This document shows, piece after piece, positions 28,381-38,064 of a DNA stretch of 64,000 nt. The notes beneath the pieces are model-generated. The model was not told the origin of the DNA and made no database searches. It saw only the letters and a list, made by a program, of their open reading frames with translations. The position numbers and the translations under genes are program-made. The stretch is taken from the NCBI RefSeq assembly GCF_009208075.1, contig NZ_WFKJ01000003.1, positions 1 to 64,000 of the forward strand, given 5' to 3'. This DNA comes from Poseidonibacter ostreae. Its GTDB lineage: Bacteria > Campylobacterota > Campylobacteria > Campylobacterales > Arcobacteraceae. Each line of letters starts with the position of its first letter. Positions within the stretch are counted from its first letter, which is position 1.

Positions 28381-29208
28381 TTAAACTAAATCTTTTTTTG
28401 AAAATATTCTAAAGCCTAACATTGCAAAAACAATACCAAGTATTATAGGGTATATAATTGAGAATAAAACAAATGTTGATTGCTTAAATGTATCTAATAT
28501 ATAAAAAGCAACAGGTCCCATAACAGTAAGTTCTGGATCAAAAAGTGAAATTGCTGCAACTCTAAATATTTCCATAGGATTTGCTAGTGCAATTGCTATT
28601 ATCATTGATTCTTCAAATCTATTTTGCATCATTAAAGATATTAAAGCAATATCAATAAAAGCTAATAAAAATATCCAGATAAAAAATGAAATACCAAGAG
28701 CTACTTCACTTGATTTTACAAATGATGAGATAAAAAATGCTATTCCTAAAAATGCTGAACAAAGAGCAAATAACAATCCTGTATATAAAAAGAATATTTC
28801 CCAAGGAATTGAAGCACCTATTAACGCACCGTAAATAATAGCAATAAGCATAGCAAAGAATACTGGCAAAAATACAGTTATAAATCTACCTAAAATCTTT
28901 CCCCAATAATATTGTTTTAAAGATATTGGAAAAGATAACATATATTCTAAAATATGATTATCTCTATCTCCTGAAATGGAACGAACAGTAGTAATAAGTA
29001 TAAATATTGGTAGTATTACAATCGTAACTTGTATATACATAAGTAATAATCTACTTAATCCCGAAAACCCCATAACTTGAGATTGCGTAACTCCTGCAAT
29101 AAAAAATAGTGCAATCATTCCACCAAAAACAAGTGAATAAACAACAAACCATTTAGCTCGTAAGGACTCTTTTAAATCTAAATATGCAATTAGTGTTAAA
29201 TTTTTCAT
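28381..29208 (-). CDS. nosY: ABC transporter permease NosY
   Basis: A 275-residue permease with six predicted membrane helices, including the GDRDNHILEYMLSFPISLKQYYWGK cytoplasmic segment of ABC-2-type NosY. The start at 29208 (AAGG 7 bases before, MKNLTLIAYL) is preferred over the in-frame ATG at 29241. It should pair with NosF, encoded 8 kb away, to form the NosDFY complex. It leads a two-gene operon with its own FNR-type box, whereas in related clusters nosY usually lies beside nosF. Confidence 0.85.
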   Translation of the reverse strand: MKNLTLIAYLDLKESLRAKWFVVYSLVFGGMIALFFIAGVTQSQVMGFSGLSRLLLMYIQVTIVILPIFILITTVRSISGDRDNHILEYMLSFPISLKQYYWGKILGRFITVFLPVFFAMLIAIIYGALIGASIPWEIFFLYTGLLFALCSAFLGIAFFISSFVKSSEVALGISFFIWIFLLAFIDIALISLMMQNRFEESMIIAIALANPMEIFRVAAISLFDPELTVMGPVAFYILDTFKQSTFVLFSIIYPIILGIVFAMLGFRIFSKKDLV

Positions 29209-29260
29209 AATGACCTTTTTTATTAAAATGAATTTTAACATAGAACATTATTTAATAATG

Positions 29261-29274
29261 TTGACATATATCAA
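29261..29274. promoter_or_regulatory. FNR/CRP-family box ahead of nosY
   Basis: TTGACATATATCAA (TTGA-N6-TCAA) lies 53 bases before the nosY start, in the divergent nosY/purH interval. It best suits activation of nosY under low oxygen. Confidence 0.55.
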
Positions 29275-29352
29275 TAGTAATAGTTTATTGTAAAAGCTAG
29301 TACTAACTAATTATTTTATATAATCCCATCAATAAAGAATATCAAAGGGATA

Positions 29353-30891
29353 ATGTATATGAGAGCATTAATTAGCGTAAGTGATAAAAGCGGTGTTGAA
29401 AACTTTGCAAAAGAGTTAGTTAGTTTAGGTTATGAGATCATTTCTACTGGTGGAACATACAAAAAGTTACAAGAAGCAGGAATTGCTGTAATTGAAGCGA
29501 ATGAAGTTACAAAGTTTCCTGAGTGTTTTGAAGGAAGAGTTAAAACTTTAAATCCATATATTCATGGTGGAATTTTACACAGACGTGATAAGCAATCACA
29601 CTTAGACCAAGCAAAAGAATTAGGTGTTGAGGGTATTGATTTAGTATGTGTAAATCTATATCCATTTAAAGCTGCTATTGAATCTACTGATGATTATGAA
29701 GTGATTATTGAAAACATTGATATTGGTGGTCCAGCAATGGTTAGATCAGCTGCTAAGAATCATGATTCTGTAATTATTGTAACAGATGTTGTTGATTATG
29801 ATTTAGTTTTAAACAATCTTAAAAATGATACTAATACTTTTGAATTCAGACGTGATATGATGATTAAAGCATATGAGCATACTGCTGCATATGATTCAAT
29901 GATTGCAAACTATATGAACAAAAGATTTAATAACGGTATGGGTGCTAAACAATTTATCACGGGTGTTAAAGTATTTGACACTAGATATGGTGAAAACCCA
30001 CATCAAAAAGGTGCTTTATACGAATTTGATAATCACTTATCAAATAAATTTATCACGCTTAAAGGTGAAGCGTCATTTAACAATATGGGTGATATTAGTG
30101 GAGCTGCTAAAATTGCATCTGCTTTTGGTGATGATAATGCTGTTTGTATTGTAAAACATGGTAATCCATGTGGTTTTGCTATTAAAGATACATTATTAGA
30201 ATCTTACGAGCAAGCATTAAGATGTGATCCAATTTCTGCTTTTGGTGGAGTTGTTGCTGTAAATGGTGTAGTTGATTTACCCTTAGCTATTAAAATGAAT
30301 GAAATTTTCTTAGAAGTTGTATTTGCGGCTGACTTTACAAAAGAAGCTGAAGAGGAATTAAATAAGAAAAAAAGAATTAAATTATTCAAGCAAGGTACAG
30401 CAAAATTAGAAATGGCAAATGATGCATTTAACTTTAAAATTGTTGATGGTGGTTTTGTATACCAAGATGCAGATAAAGTTGAAGATGATGAGGTTAAAAA
30501 CTCAGAGCTTAAATCTGACAGAGCTGCATCAGAACAAGAAGTAAAAGATATGGAAATTGCTTACAAAGTTGCATCTTTAACTAAATCAAACTGTGTTGTT
30601 TATGTAAAAGATTCTGCGATGGTTGCTGTTGGTATGGGGATGACTTCAAGAGTTGATGCTGCAAAAGCAGCTTTAAGAAAAGCAGAAGATTTAGGTATTG
30701 ATGTATCAGGTTCTGTTTTAGCATCTGAAGCATTCTTCCCCTTTAGAGACTCAATTGATGCTGCACAAGAAGCTGGTGTTAAGTGTGTAATTGAACCAGG
30801 TGGAAGTATTAGAGATGATGAGATTATTGAAGCTGCTAATGAGTTTGGTATGGCATTATACTTCTCAGGAAAAAGACATTTTTTACACTAA
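29353..30891 (+). CDS. purH: Bifunctional purine enzyme PurH
   Basis: A 512-residue enzyme performing the last two steps of IMP synthesis: AICAR formyltransferase and IMP cyclohydrolase. The N-terminal cyclohydrolase part begins [12 protein letters not shown] and contains STGGTYKKL and [12 protein letters not shown]. The C-terminal transformylase has [19 protein letters not shown] and the final [10 protein letters not shown]. Two ATGs compete: 29353 and 29359. The second has GGG 9 bases upstream and gives the usual MRALIS start. TATAAT at 29319-29324 is a likely -10 box. Confidence 0.97.
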   Translation: MYMRALISVSDKSGVENFAKELVSLGYEIISTGGTYKKLQEAGIAVIEANEVTKFPECFEGRVKTLNPYIHGGILHRRDKQSHLDQAKELGVEGIDLVCVNLYPFKAAIESTDDYEVIIENIDIGGPAMVRSAAKNHDSVIIVTDVVDYDLVLNNLKNDTNTFEFRRDMMIKAYEHTAAYDSMIANYMNKRFNNGMGAKQFITGVKVFDTRYGENPHQKGALYEFDNHLSNKFITLKGEASFNNMGDISGAAKIASAFGDDNAVCIVKHGNPCGFAIKDTLLESYEQALRCDPISAFGGVVAVNGVVDLPLAIKMNEIFLEVVFAADFTKEAEEELNKKKRIKLFKQGTAKLEMANDAFNFKIVDGGFVYQDADKVEDDEVKNSELKSDRAASEQEVKDMEIAYKVASLTKSNCVVYVKDSAMVAVGMGMTSRVDAAKAALRKAEDLGIDVSGSVLASEAFFPFRDSIDAAQEAGVKCVIEPGGSIRDDEIIEAANEFGMALYFSGKRHFLH

Positions 30892-30904
30892 AACTATCTA
30901 ATTT

Positions 30905-30942
30905 AAAAGATAATTTATAGTTTTTCTATAAATTATCTTTTT
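30905..30942 (+). terminator. Terminator after purH
   Basis: A perfect 16-bp stem (AAAAGATAATTTATAG and CTATAAATTATCTTTT, loop TTTTT) with a trailing T, 13 bases past the purH stop. Confidence 0.8.
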
Positions 30943-31042
30943 ATAAAAAATTATAAAATTAATACAAAAGTTTTAATTTAATATAATCAAATAAATGATA
31001 AAGTATTATATTTGATATAATTATTATTTTAAAAGGACCTCT

Positions 31043-33649
31043 TTGTTTTCTGCGCATCTTAAATCTTTATTTTTTATTCTAATATTTTTTTCATCTTCTT
31101 TATATTCAAAAGAGCTAAAGCCTGTAACTATTCAATTATCTTGGTTTGATCAATTTCAATTTGCTGGATATTATATAGCAAAAGAAAAAGGTTTATATGA
31201 AGCATATGGTTTAGATGTAACTATAAAACCTTTTGAATTTGGAATTGATATTCCAAAAGAAGTAAGTCTTGGAAATTTAGACTTTGCAGTTGGAAGAGAA
31301 ACACTTCTTCTTCAAAGAACAAAAGAACAAAAAATTGTTGCGCTTTATGCTTTATTTCAAGCTACACCTTTAGTTTTATTAACAACAAAAGAATCAGGAA
31401 TTAGTAAAATAAATGACTTTATAGGTAAAACTATAATGACTACAATTGATGATGCTAGTGAAGTCTCTTTAAAATCAATGATAAGCTCACATAATATAAA
31501 AACAAAAGATTTAAAATTTATAAAACATACACATAATATTAATGATTTACTTGATAAAAAAACAGATGTAATCTCTGCATATTTATCAAAATCACCATTT
31601 AAATTACAGCAAAAAGGTGTTGAATATAATGTTTTTGACCCTAAGATGTATGGCTTTGATATGTATAGTGATTTCTTATTTACTAGTGAAAAATTAATAA
31701 ATAGTGATATTAAAACAGTTGATGCATTTAAAAAAGCTTCTTTAGAAGGTTGGGAATATGCTTATTCAAATATTGAAGAAACAGCTGCTTTAATCATTGA
31801 AAAATATAATAGTTCAAAATTATCAAAAGAAGCTCTTATTTATGAAGCAAATGAGTTAAAAGAACTATCATATTTTAAAACAAGTAAATTAGGTGAAATA
31901 AAAAAAGATAAAATGCAAAGAATCTATGATTTATATAATGTTATGGGTTTAACAAGTGAAAAGGTTAATATTGATGATTTTATCTACTATGACAGAAAAA
32001 TAGAAAATTTAAAATTCACAAAAAAAGAAAAAGAGTATTTAAAAAATAAAAAAGAGATAAAAGTTTGTATTGTTAATAATTACATGCCTTTTAGTGATAT
32101 TAAAGATGGTAAATTTGTTGGAGCAATTGCAGACTTTATTAATATGGTTGAAAAAAAATTAGCTGTAGCAATTTTTCCTGTTGAAACAGACTCTTTTTCT
32201 CAGAGTTTACAATATATAAAAGAAAAAAAATGTAATTTGATTCCATCTTTATCACATAGTAATGAAAGAGAAAAACTTTTAAACTTTACACAAGCTTACA
32301 ATGAAATGAATTATGTAATTGTTACTCAAAATGATGTTCCTTTTATCTCTAATATGAAAGAAATAAAAAACAAAAAAATTGCAGTTACACAAGGTCACAC
32401 AATTTCAAGCATACTAAAAAATAGGTATAGAAATATTGATTTTGTAGAAGTTAAAAATTTAGATGAAGGACTTTTAAAAGTTAAGAATAAAGAAGTTTTT
32501 GCTTTTATAGGAACAAATGCTACTGTTTGGTTTAAATTACAAAGTGAATTTATTAATGACTTAAAAATATCTGGTAAGATTGACGAAGTCACAAGTGTTC
32601 ATATGGGAATAGAAAAAGAAGATGTCAATTTATTAAATATTTTAAATAAGGTAGTTATAAATATTGATGAAGACATAAAACAAAATATTTTAAATAAATG
32701 GCTATTTATACAACATAAAAAAGAGTTTGACTATACAATTTTATGGAAAATTTTATTAGTTGTTCTTGTTCTTTTATTAGGAGTTTTATATAGACAAAAA
32801 CTTTTAAAGAAAATGAATAAGTCACTAAGTTTAAAAGTAGAAGAGAAAACAAAAGAATTAATAGAGATTAATGAAGGATTAGAAAATAGAATAAAAGTAG
32901 CTGTTGATGAAAATCTAAAAAAAGATAGAATAATGTCTCAGCAATCTAAAATGGCAGCTATTGGTGAAATGATGGAAAATATTGCACACCAATGGAGACA
33001 ACCTTTATCTTTAATTACTACAGGTTCTAGTGGTTTGAAAATCAAAAAAGAACTAGGTATTTTAGAAGACAAGTTTTTAATAGATACTTTAGATTCAATT
33101 ATTGCATCAGCAACTAATCTATCAACTACAATTGATGATTTTAGAGACTTCTTTAAGCCAACAAGAGAGCAAAGTAAATTTTCTTTATCTGAGTGTTGTA
33201 ATAAAACTTTAGACCTATTACATTCAAAATTAAAAAATAAAAATATTAGAGTTATTAAGAATATTGAGAGTATTGAAATTGAAGCATATGAGAGCGAGTT
33301 AATTCAAGTAATAATGAGTGTATTAAATAACTCTAGAGATGCATTTAATACTGTAAAAAATCAAGAACGATTAATCTTTATTGATGTTTCAATTGATGAA
33401 AAAGATATTATAATTAAAATCAAAGATAATGCCGGTGGAGTTAAAAAAGAGCTTTTAGAAAAAATATATGAGCCATATTTTACAACAAAACATAGATCTA
33501 ATGGAACAGGAATAGGTCTTTATATGTGTGAAAAAATTATTACAAAACATATGAATGGTAAAATAGAGTCAATAAATAAAAAATATATTTATGATGATAT
33601 TGAATATAAAGGTTTAGAAACAACAATTACTTTATATCCTGAAAATTAA
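31043..33649 (+). CDS. Sensor kinase with NMT1 and SBP3 ligand domains
   Basis: An 868-residue membrane histidine kinase. After a signal sequence come an NMT1/THI5-like periplasmic binding domain (about 25-310, VTIQLSWFDQFQFAGYYIAK), an SBP_bac_3-type domain (about 325-560), one membrane helix (571-590), a coiled coil, and a kinase core. The phospho-acceptor is H649 in IAHQWRQPLS, and the ATPase boxes are NNSRDA, DNAGGV and GTGIGLYMC. The start is TTG at 31043, with AAGGA before it. The ligand is unknown; NMT1 domains often bind pyrimidine- or taurine-like compounds. No response regulator is adjacent. TATAAT at 31016-31021 is a likely -10. Confidence 0.88.
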   Translation: MFSAHLKSLFFILIFFSSSLYSKELKPVTIQLSWFDQFQFAGYYIAKEKGLYEAYGLDVTIKPFEFGIDIPKEVSLGNLDFAVGRETLLLQRTKEQKIVALYALFQATPLVLLTTKESGISKINDFIGKTIMTTIDDASEVSLKSMISSHNIKTKDLKFIKHTHNINDLLDKKTDVISAYLSKSPFKLQQKGVEYNVFDPKMYGFDMYSDFLFTSEKLINSDIKTVDAFKKASLEGWEYAYSNIEETAALIIEKYNSSKLSKEALIYEANELKELSYFKTSKLGEIKKDKMQRIYDLYNVMGLTSEKVNIDDFIYYDRKIENLKFTKKEKEYLKNKKEIKVCIVNNYMPFSDIKDGKFVGAIADFINMVEKKLAVAIFPVETDSFSQSLQYIKEKKCNLIPSLSHSNEREKLLNFTQAYNEMNYVIVTQNDVPFISNMKEIKNKKIAVTQGHTISSILKNRYRNIDFVEVKNLDEGLLKVKNKEVFAFIGTNATVWFKLQSEFINDLKISGKIDEVTSVHMGIEKEDVNLLNILNKVVINIDEDIKQNILNKWLFIQHKKEFDYTILWKILLVVLVLLLGVLYRQKLLKKMNKSLSLKVEEKTKELIEINEGLENRIKVAVDENLKKDRIMSQQSKMAAIGEMMENIAHQWRQPLSLITTGSSGLKIKKELGILEDKFLIDTLDSIIASATNLSTTIDDFRDFFKPTREQSKFSLSECCNKTLDLLHSKLKNKNIRVIKNIESIEIEAYESELIQVIMSVLNNSRDAFNTVKNQERLIFIDVSIDEKDIIIKIKDNAGGVKKELLEKIYEPYFTTKHRSNGTGIGLYMCEKIITKHMNGKIESINKKYIYDDIEYKGLETTITLYPEN

Positions 33650-33708
33650 AAGTTTTGTAAAACCAATTTTAGATATAATTATGTATATTTAAATACATAG
33701 GAATATCT

Positions 33709-34977
33709 TTGAATTGGATTGAATTAGATAGACAACACGTTTGGCACCCATACAACTCTTTACCTTCAAAAAGTGATTTATTAAGTGTTAAAAGTACAGA
33801 TAAAACATCAATATTTTTAGAAGACGGTAGAGAATTAATTGATGGTATGAGTTCTTGGTGGAGTTGTATTCATGGGTATAATCATCCAAGATTGATTAAA
33901 GCAATTAAAGACCAAGCTGATATTATGCCACATATTATGTTTGGTGGAATTGCACATGAAAAAGCTTCTATTTTAGCTTCAAAGCTTGCAAAATTAACAG
34001 GTTTAAATAGTGTGTTTTTGTGTGATTCAGGCTCTGTTTCAGTTGAAGTTGCTTTAAAAACAGCAATTCAATATCAAGAAGCAAAAGGTTTAAAAAAATA
34101 TAAATTTATCTCTTTAGAGCATGCTTACCATGGTGATACACTTGCAGCCATGAGTGTATGTGATCCTAATAATTCTATGCATAGTATTTATGGTTCTTAT
34201 TTGCCAAAGCATATTTTTACACAAGCTCCTGAATTAGGATTTACTGCTGATTGTTCTTCTTCAATAAAAGCCTTAGAAGATACATTTTTAAAACATGAAA
34301 AAGAAGTTGCTGGATTTATTTTAGAGCCTGTTGTTCAAGGTGCTGGAGGTATGAGGATTTATAACCCAGAGTTTTTAAGAAAAGCTAGAGAACTTTGTAG
34401 TAAATATGATATTTTATTAATTGCAGATGAAATTGCAACTGGTTTTGGACATACAGGTAAAATGTTTGCATGTGATTGGGCTGATATAAAACCTGATATT
34501 ATGACACTTGGAAAAGGTTTAACTGGTGGTTATATGACAATGGCTGCTATGATTACATCAAAAGAAGTCTCAGATACTATATCTAATTCAAATCTTGGAA
34601 TTTTAATGCATGGACCAACTTTCATGGGGAATCCTTTAGCTTGTAGTGTTGCTATTGAGAGTTTAAATTTATTAGAAGAGGGGTCATGGCAAAAAAATGT
34701 TTTAAATATTGAAAAAATATTTAAAGAAGAATTATCTTATGCAAAAGAGTTAAATATAGTAAAAGATATAAGAAATATTGGAGCAATTGGTGTAATTGAG
34801 CTAAAAGATGAATCAAAAGCTCAAGAAATCCAAGACTATTGTGTTGAACATGGTGTTTGGATTAGACCTTTTGGTAAACTTATTTATTCAATTGTTGCAT
34901 ACACAATAAAAGATGAAGACTTACGAAGAATTATAAAAACAATGATTGACGCAATTAAATCAATAGAGACAAGATAA
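33709..34977 (+). CDS. bioA: DAPA aminotransferase BioA
   Basis: A 422-residue PLP enzyme of biotin synthesis, converting KAPA to DAPA with S-adenosylmethionine as amino donor. It starts MNWIELDRQHVWHPYNS from a TTG with AGGA upstream. DGMSSWWSCIHGYNHP is the BioA substrate-site signature, and K269 in LGKGLTGG is the PLP lysine. TATAAT at 33674-33679 is a likely -10. It overlaps the next gene by one base (TAATG). Confidence 0.95.
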   Translation: MNWIELDRQHVWHPYNSLPSKSDLLSVKSTDKTSIFLEDGRELIDGMSSWWSCIHGYNHPRLIKAIKDQADIMPHIMFGGIAHEKASILASKLAKLTGLNSVFLCDSGSVSVEVALKTAIQYQEAKGLKKYKFISLEHAYHGDTLAAMSVCDPNNSMHSIYGSYLPKHIFTQAPELGFTADCSSSIKALEDTFLKHEKEVAGFILEPVVQGAGGMRIYNPEFLRKARELCSKYDILLIADEIATGFGHTGKMFACDWADIKPDIMTLGKGLTGGYMTMAAMITSKEVSDTISNSNLGILMHGPTFMGNPLACSVAIESLNLLEEGSWQKNVLNIEKIFKEELSYAKELNIVKDIRNIGAIGVIELKDESKAQEIQDYCVEHGVWIRPFGKLIYSIVAYTIKDEDLRRIIKTMIDAIKSIETR

Positions 34978-35633
34978 TGAAAAAAGAAAATTTAAAAAAA
35001 CTATCAAAAAATTTACCAGATATTCCAGGTGTATTAGGAAGAGGAAGGTTTTTTAACTCAGCTGTGTTAATACCTCTTATTAAAATAAAGGGTGAATATT
35101 TTCTTCTTTTTCAAAAAAGAGCTGCAACAATAAGACAAGGTGGAGATATTTGTTTTCCAGGTGGTGGTTTTGAAGAGGGAATTGATAAAGATTTTAAAGA
35201 TACAGCTTTAAGAGAAACATATGAAGAATTAGGAATTAAAGCTGAAGATATAAAAATAATTGGACAACTTGATACGTATGTTGCTCCAATAGGTGCTATT
35301 ATTGAGCCTTTTGTAGGAAAAATAAAAAAAAGTGTTTTAAAGACAATGGTTATTGATAAAGATGAAGTTGAAAAAACTCTTTTGATTCCTGTTTCATTTT
35401 TTAAAAATACAAAACCTCTTGAATATACTCTTGCACATGAAATACAACCTTATAGAATAAATGAAAAAGGTGAAAAAGAGATTTTATTTCCTGTCGAAGA
35501 ATTAGATTTACCTGATATGTATAAAAAACCTTGGGGAAATAAAAGACATAAAATCTGGGTTTATAAATATGAAAATGAGATTATTTGGGGGATTACATCT
35601 GTTATTATTAATGATTTATTAGAAAAATATTAA
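34977..35633 (+). CDS. NUDIX hydrolase, CoA-pyrophosphatase type
   Basis: A 218-residue NUDIX enzyme. The segment LLFQKRAATIRQGGDICFPGG matches the extra motif of the CoA pyrophosphatase subfamily (NudL-like) and runs into the NUDIX box GGGFEEGIDKDFKDTALRET...EELG. It probably hydrolyses CoA or a related dinucleotide. It is translationally coupled to bioA by a one-base overlap, which may simply reflect packing. Confidence 0.85.
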   Translation: MKKENLKKLSKNLPDIPGVLGRGRFFNSAVLIPLIKIKGEYFLLFQKRAATIRQGGDICFPGGGFEEGIDKDFKDTALRETYEELGIKAEDIKIIGQLDTYVAPIGAIIEPFVGKIKKSVLKTMVIDKDEVEKTLLIPVSFFKNTKPLEYTLAHEIQPYRINEKGEKEILFPVEELDLPDMYKKPWGNKRHKIWVYKYENEIIWGITSVIINDLLEKY

Positions 35634-35722
35634 TATTTCATTTACTATTATTATAAACTACACAATAACTAAATATTGTTCTTCTATACTTCATAATAAT
35701 TAAAAAACACAAAGGACATATT

Positions 35723-36154
35723 ATGATTAATAAAATCAATAATTTCTCAGAAAAAATTCTTCAAAATTTCCAAAGTCTTTTCTTGCTACTTACAAGATTA
35801 ACAATTGCTTATGGCTTTTTAGATCCAGCTTTAAACAAATGGAACAGTATAAATGATACTGCTGCATGGTTTGAAAGCTTAGGAATACCTTTTCCTTTAT
35901 TAAATGTATATATTTCTGCTTCAGTAGAATCTCTTGGAGTAGTTCTATTAACTCTTGGTTTATTTACAAGAGTAATTAGCTTACCTCTAATTGGTACAAT
36001 GATAGTTGCAATTTTAACAGTACATATAGGAAACGGTTTTAGTTCAGGTGATAATGGTTTTGAAATTCCATTATATTTCTTACTATTCTTAGGAATTTTT
36101 GCTTCATTTGGAGCAGGAAAATTTTCACTAGACAATTATTTTTCTAAAAAATAA
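35723..36154 (+). CDS. DoxX-family membrane protein
   Basis: A 143-residue protein with four predicted membrane helices and the DoxX features LLLTRLTIAYGFLDPALNKW near the start and GNGFSSGDNGFEIPLYFLLF in the C-terminal half. DoxX proteins are small integral membrane proteins linked to respiratory or thiol stress functions in various bacteria; the precise role here is unknown. AAAGGA precedes the ATG. Confidence 0.8.
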   Translation: MINKINNFSEKILQNFQSLFLLLTRLTIAYGFLDPALNKWNSINDTAAWFESLGIPFPLLNVYISASVESLGVVLLTLGLFTRVISLPLIGTMIVAILTVHIGNGFSSGDNGFEIPLYFLLFLGIFASFGAGKFSLDNYFSKK

Positions 36155-36231
36155 ACTTATTTTTGAGTTTAACTCTTATTAATTATAACAATTTTGATAA
36201 AATAGTTAAAATATTAATAAAAGGGTTAAAC

Positions 36232-36981
36232 TTGAAACTTCTAAATATATTACTTCTCTCGTCACTTGTTTTTACAGGTTGTTCTCAACATATTTCAAAT
36301 GAAAAAGCCAAATCTTTACAAAAAGAAAATAAAGTTATTGAATGTAAAGTATTAAAAAATGAAAAAGAAAAACTAGCTTGTTATACAAAAAAAGCAAATA
36401 GTGGGGATATTCTGTCTCAAAAAGAATTAGCATACGATTATATAGAAAAAAAAGATTATAAAAATGCCTTACCTTGGTTAGAAAAGTTATCAAGTAAGAA
36501 TGATATGGTTTCTACAAGAGAGCTTGCATATCTTTATGATCAAGGTTTTGCAGTAAAAAAAGATAAGAAAAAAGCTTTTGAATTATTTAGAAAAGCAGGA
36601 CTTCAAGGAGATATGATAGCTCAAAATGAAGTTGGATATTATTATGAAAAAGGCTGGGCTGTTAAACAAAATTATAAAGAAGCATTGCAATGGTATATAA
36701 AAACAGCAAAAAATGAGAATATTTATGGTCTAGATAAAATGGGTTACTTTAATGCAAAAGGATATGGCGTAGAAAAAAACTATAAAGAATCTTTTAAATG
36801 GTTCAAAAAATCTGCATTAAAAGGTAGTAAATATGCTATGTCTTGGCTTGGTTATCAGTATGAAATGGGATATGGCTTAGATAAAAATTATGCAAAAGCA
36901 AAAGCTTTATATGAAAAATCAGGAAGTGATTACTCAAAGAGTAGACTTGAATTAATGAGAAAAAAAAGGTTAATAAAATAA
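36232..36981 (+). CDS. Sel1-repeat lipoprotein
   Basis: A 249-residue lipoprotein: from TTG at 36232 (AAGGG upstream) the signal peptide is MKLLNILLLSSLVFTGC with a lipobox. An in-frame ATG at 36163 would bury this signal and is rejected. The body is made of Sel1/TPR-like repeats with the pattern A...LAYLYDQGFAVKKD, VGYYYEKGWAVKQN, MGYFNAKGYGVEKN and LGYQYEMGYGLDKN. It resembles the Hcp-type Sel1 proteins common in Helicobacter and Campylobacter. The partner is unknown. The next gene starts immediately after its stop. Confidence 0.8.
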   Translation: MKLLNILLLSSLVFTGCSQHISNEKAKSLQKENKVIECKVLKNEKEKLACYTKKANSGDILSQKELAYDYIEKKDYKNALPWLEKLSSKNDMVSTRELAYLYDQGFAVKKDKKKAFELFRKAGLQGDMIAQNEVGYYYEKGWAVKQNYKEALQWYIKTAKNENIYGLDKMGYFNAKGYGVEKNYKESFKWFKKSALKGSKYAMSWLGYQYEMGYGLDKNYAKAKALYEKSGSDYSKSRLELMRKKRLIK

Positions 36982-37596
36982 ATGAATAAAATATTAATAG
37001 ACAATAAAGAGATATATCCATCAAAAGTTTTTTGTATTGGTAGAAATTATACAGAACATATAGCTGAGTTAAATAATGAAACTCCAGATGAAATGGTGTT
37101 TTTTATAAAACCAAATTCATCAATTTCTGATTCTTTAGTTTTTCCAAAAGGAAATGAATCTTGTCATTATGAAGCTGAAATCTCTTTTGTAATCAATGAC
37201 AATAAAATTACTGCAGTTGGCTTTGGTCTTGATTTAACATTAAGAGAAGTTCAATCTAAATTAAAAGCAAAAGGTTTACCATGGGAGAGAGCAAAGTCTT
37301 TTGATAAAGCATCAGTTTTTTCAGAGTTTAAATCTTTTGATGGTGATATAAATGAGCTTTCAATACAATTATTTATAAATGATGAATTAAAACAAGATGG
37401 AAATGTTTCAATGATGATAAATAAACCATATGAAATTATTAAAGAAGCAAATACTTTTTTAAGTTTTGAAAATGGTGATGTCTTAATGTCTGGAACTCCA
37501 AAAGGTGTAGGTGAATTTGTTGTTGGAGATAAATTTCTAGGAAAAATTTTATATAAAAATGAAGTATTAATTCAAAAAGAGTTTATAGTTTCATAA
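36982..37596 (+). CDS. Fumarylacetoacetate hydrolase-family protein
   Basis: A 204-residue single-domain FAH-family enzyme, close in style to YcgM/FAHD1 acylpyruvases. It begins with the family pattern IGRNYTEHIAELNNE and FFIKPNSSIS, has metal-ligand acids in HYEAEISFVI, and ends with SGTPKGVGEFVVGD. A hydrolase or decarboxylase of 3-acylpyruvates or oxaloacetate is likely. It abuts the Sel1 gene (0 bases) and precedes msrB by 12 bases. Confidence 0.85.
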   Translation: MNKILIDNKEIYPSKVFCIGRNYTEHIAELNNETPDEMVFFIKPNSSISDSLVFPKGNESCHYEAEISFVINDNKITAVGFGLDLTLREVQSKLKAKGLPWERAKSFDKASVFSEFKSFDGDINELSIQLFINDELKQDGNVSMMINKPYEIIKEANTFLSFENGDVLMSGTPKGVGEFVVGDKFLGKILYKNEVLIQKEFIVS

Positions 37597-37608
37597 AAAG
37601 GCTAAATA

Positions 37609-37965
37609 ATGGATTTTAATAAATTAACGGATGAAGAAAAAAGAGTAATTGAAAATAAGGGTACAGAAAGACCTTTTTCTGGAGAATATAATGATTTTTA
37701 TGAAGAGGGGACTTTTATATGTAAAAAATGTAACACTCCTTTATATACTTCAAAAAGTAAATTTTCATCAGGATGTGGTTGGCCAAGTTTTGATGATAAC
37801 TTAGAAGATGCTGTAAAAAGAGTACCTGATGCAGATGGAAGAAGAATTGAAATCGTTTGTTCAAACTGTGGAGGTCATTTAGGACATGTATTCCAAGGAG
37901 AGGGATTTACTTCAAAAAATACAAGACATTGTGTAAATTCGGTTTCTTTATCTTTTAAAAAATAA
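37609..37965 (+). CDS. msrB: Methionine-R-sulfoxide reductase MsrB
   Basis: A 118-residue enzyme reducing the R epimer of methionine sulfoxide. Two zinc CxxC pairs (CKKC and CSNC) and the catalytic Cys in RHCVNSVSLSF are intact, as is the SGCGWPSF substrate loop. The partner for the S epimer, MsrA, lies about 12 kb downstream, now separated by the integrated element. Confidence 0.95.
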   Translation: MDFNKLTDEEKRVIENKGTERPFSGEYNDFYEEGTFICKKCNTPLYTSKSKFSSGCGWPSFDDNLEDAVKRVPDADGRRIEIVCSNCGGHLGHVFQGEGFTSKNTRHCVNSVSLSFKK

Positions 37966-38064
37966 TTACTATAACTTACTAGATTATAGATAGACTTGAT
38001 AATAATCAAACATTTAATAATTGTTATTTGATACAATATTCAAATTTCATAAAAGGATTATCAT

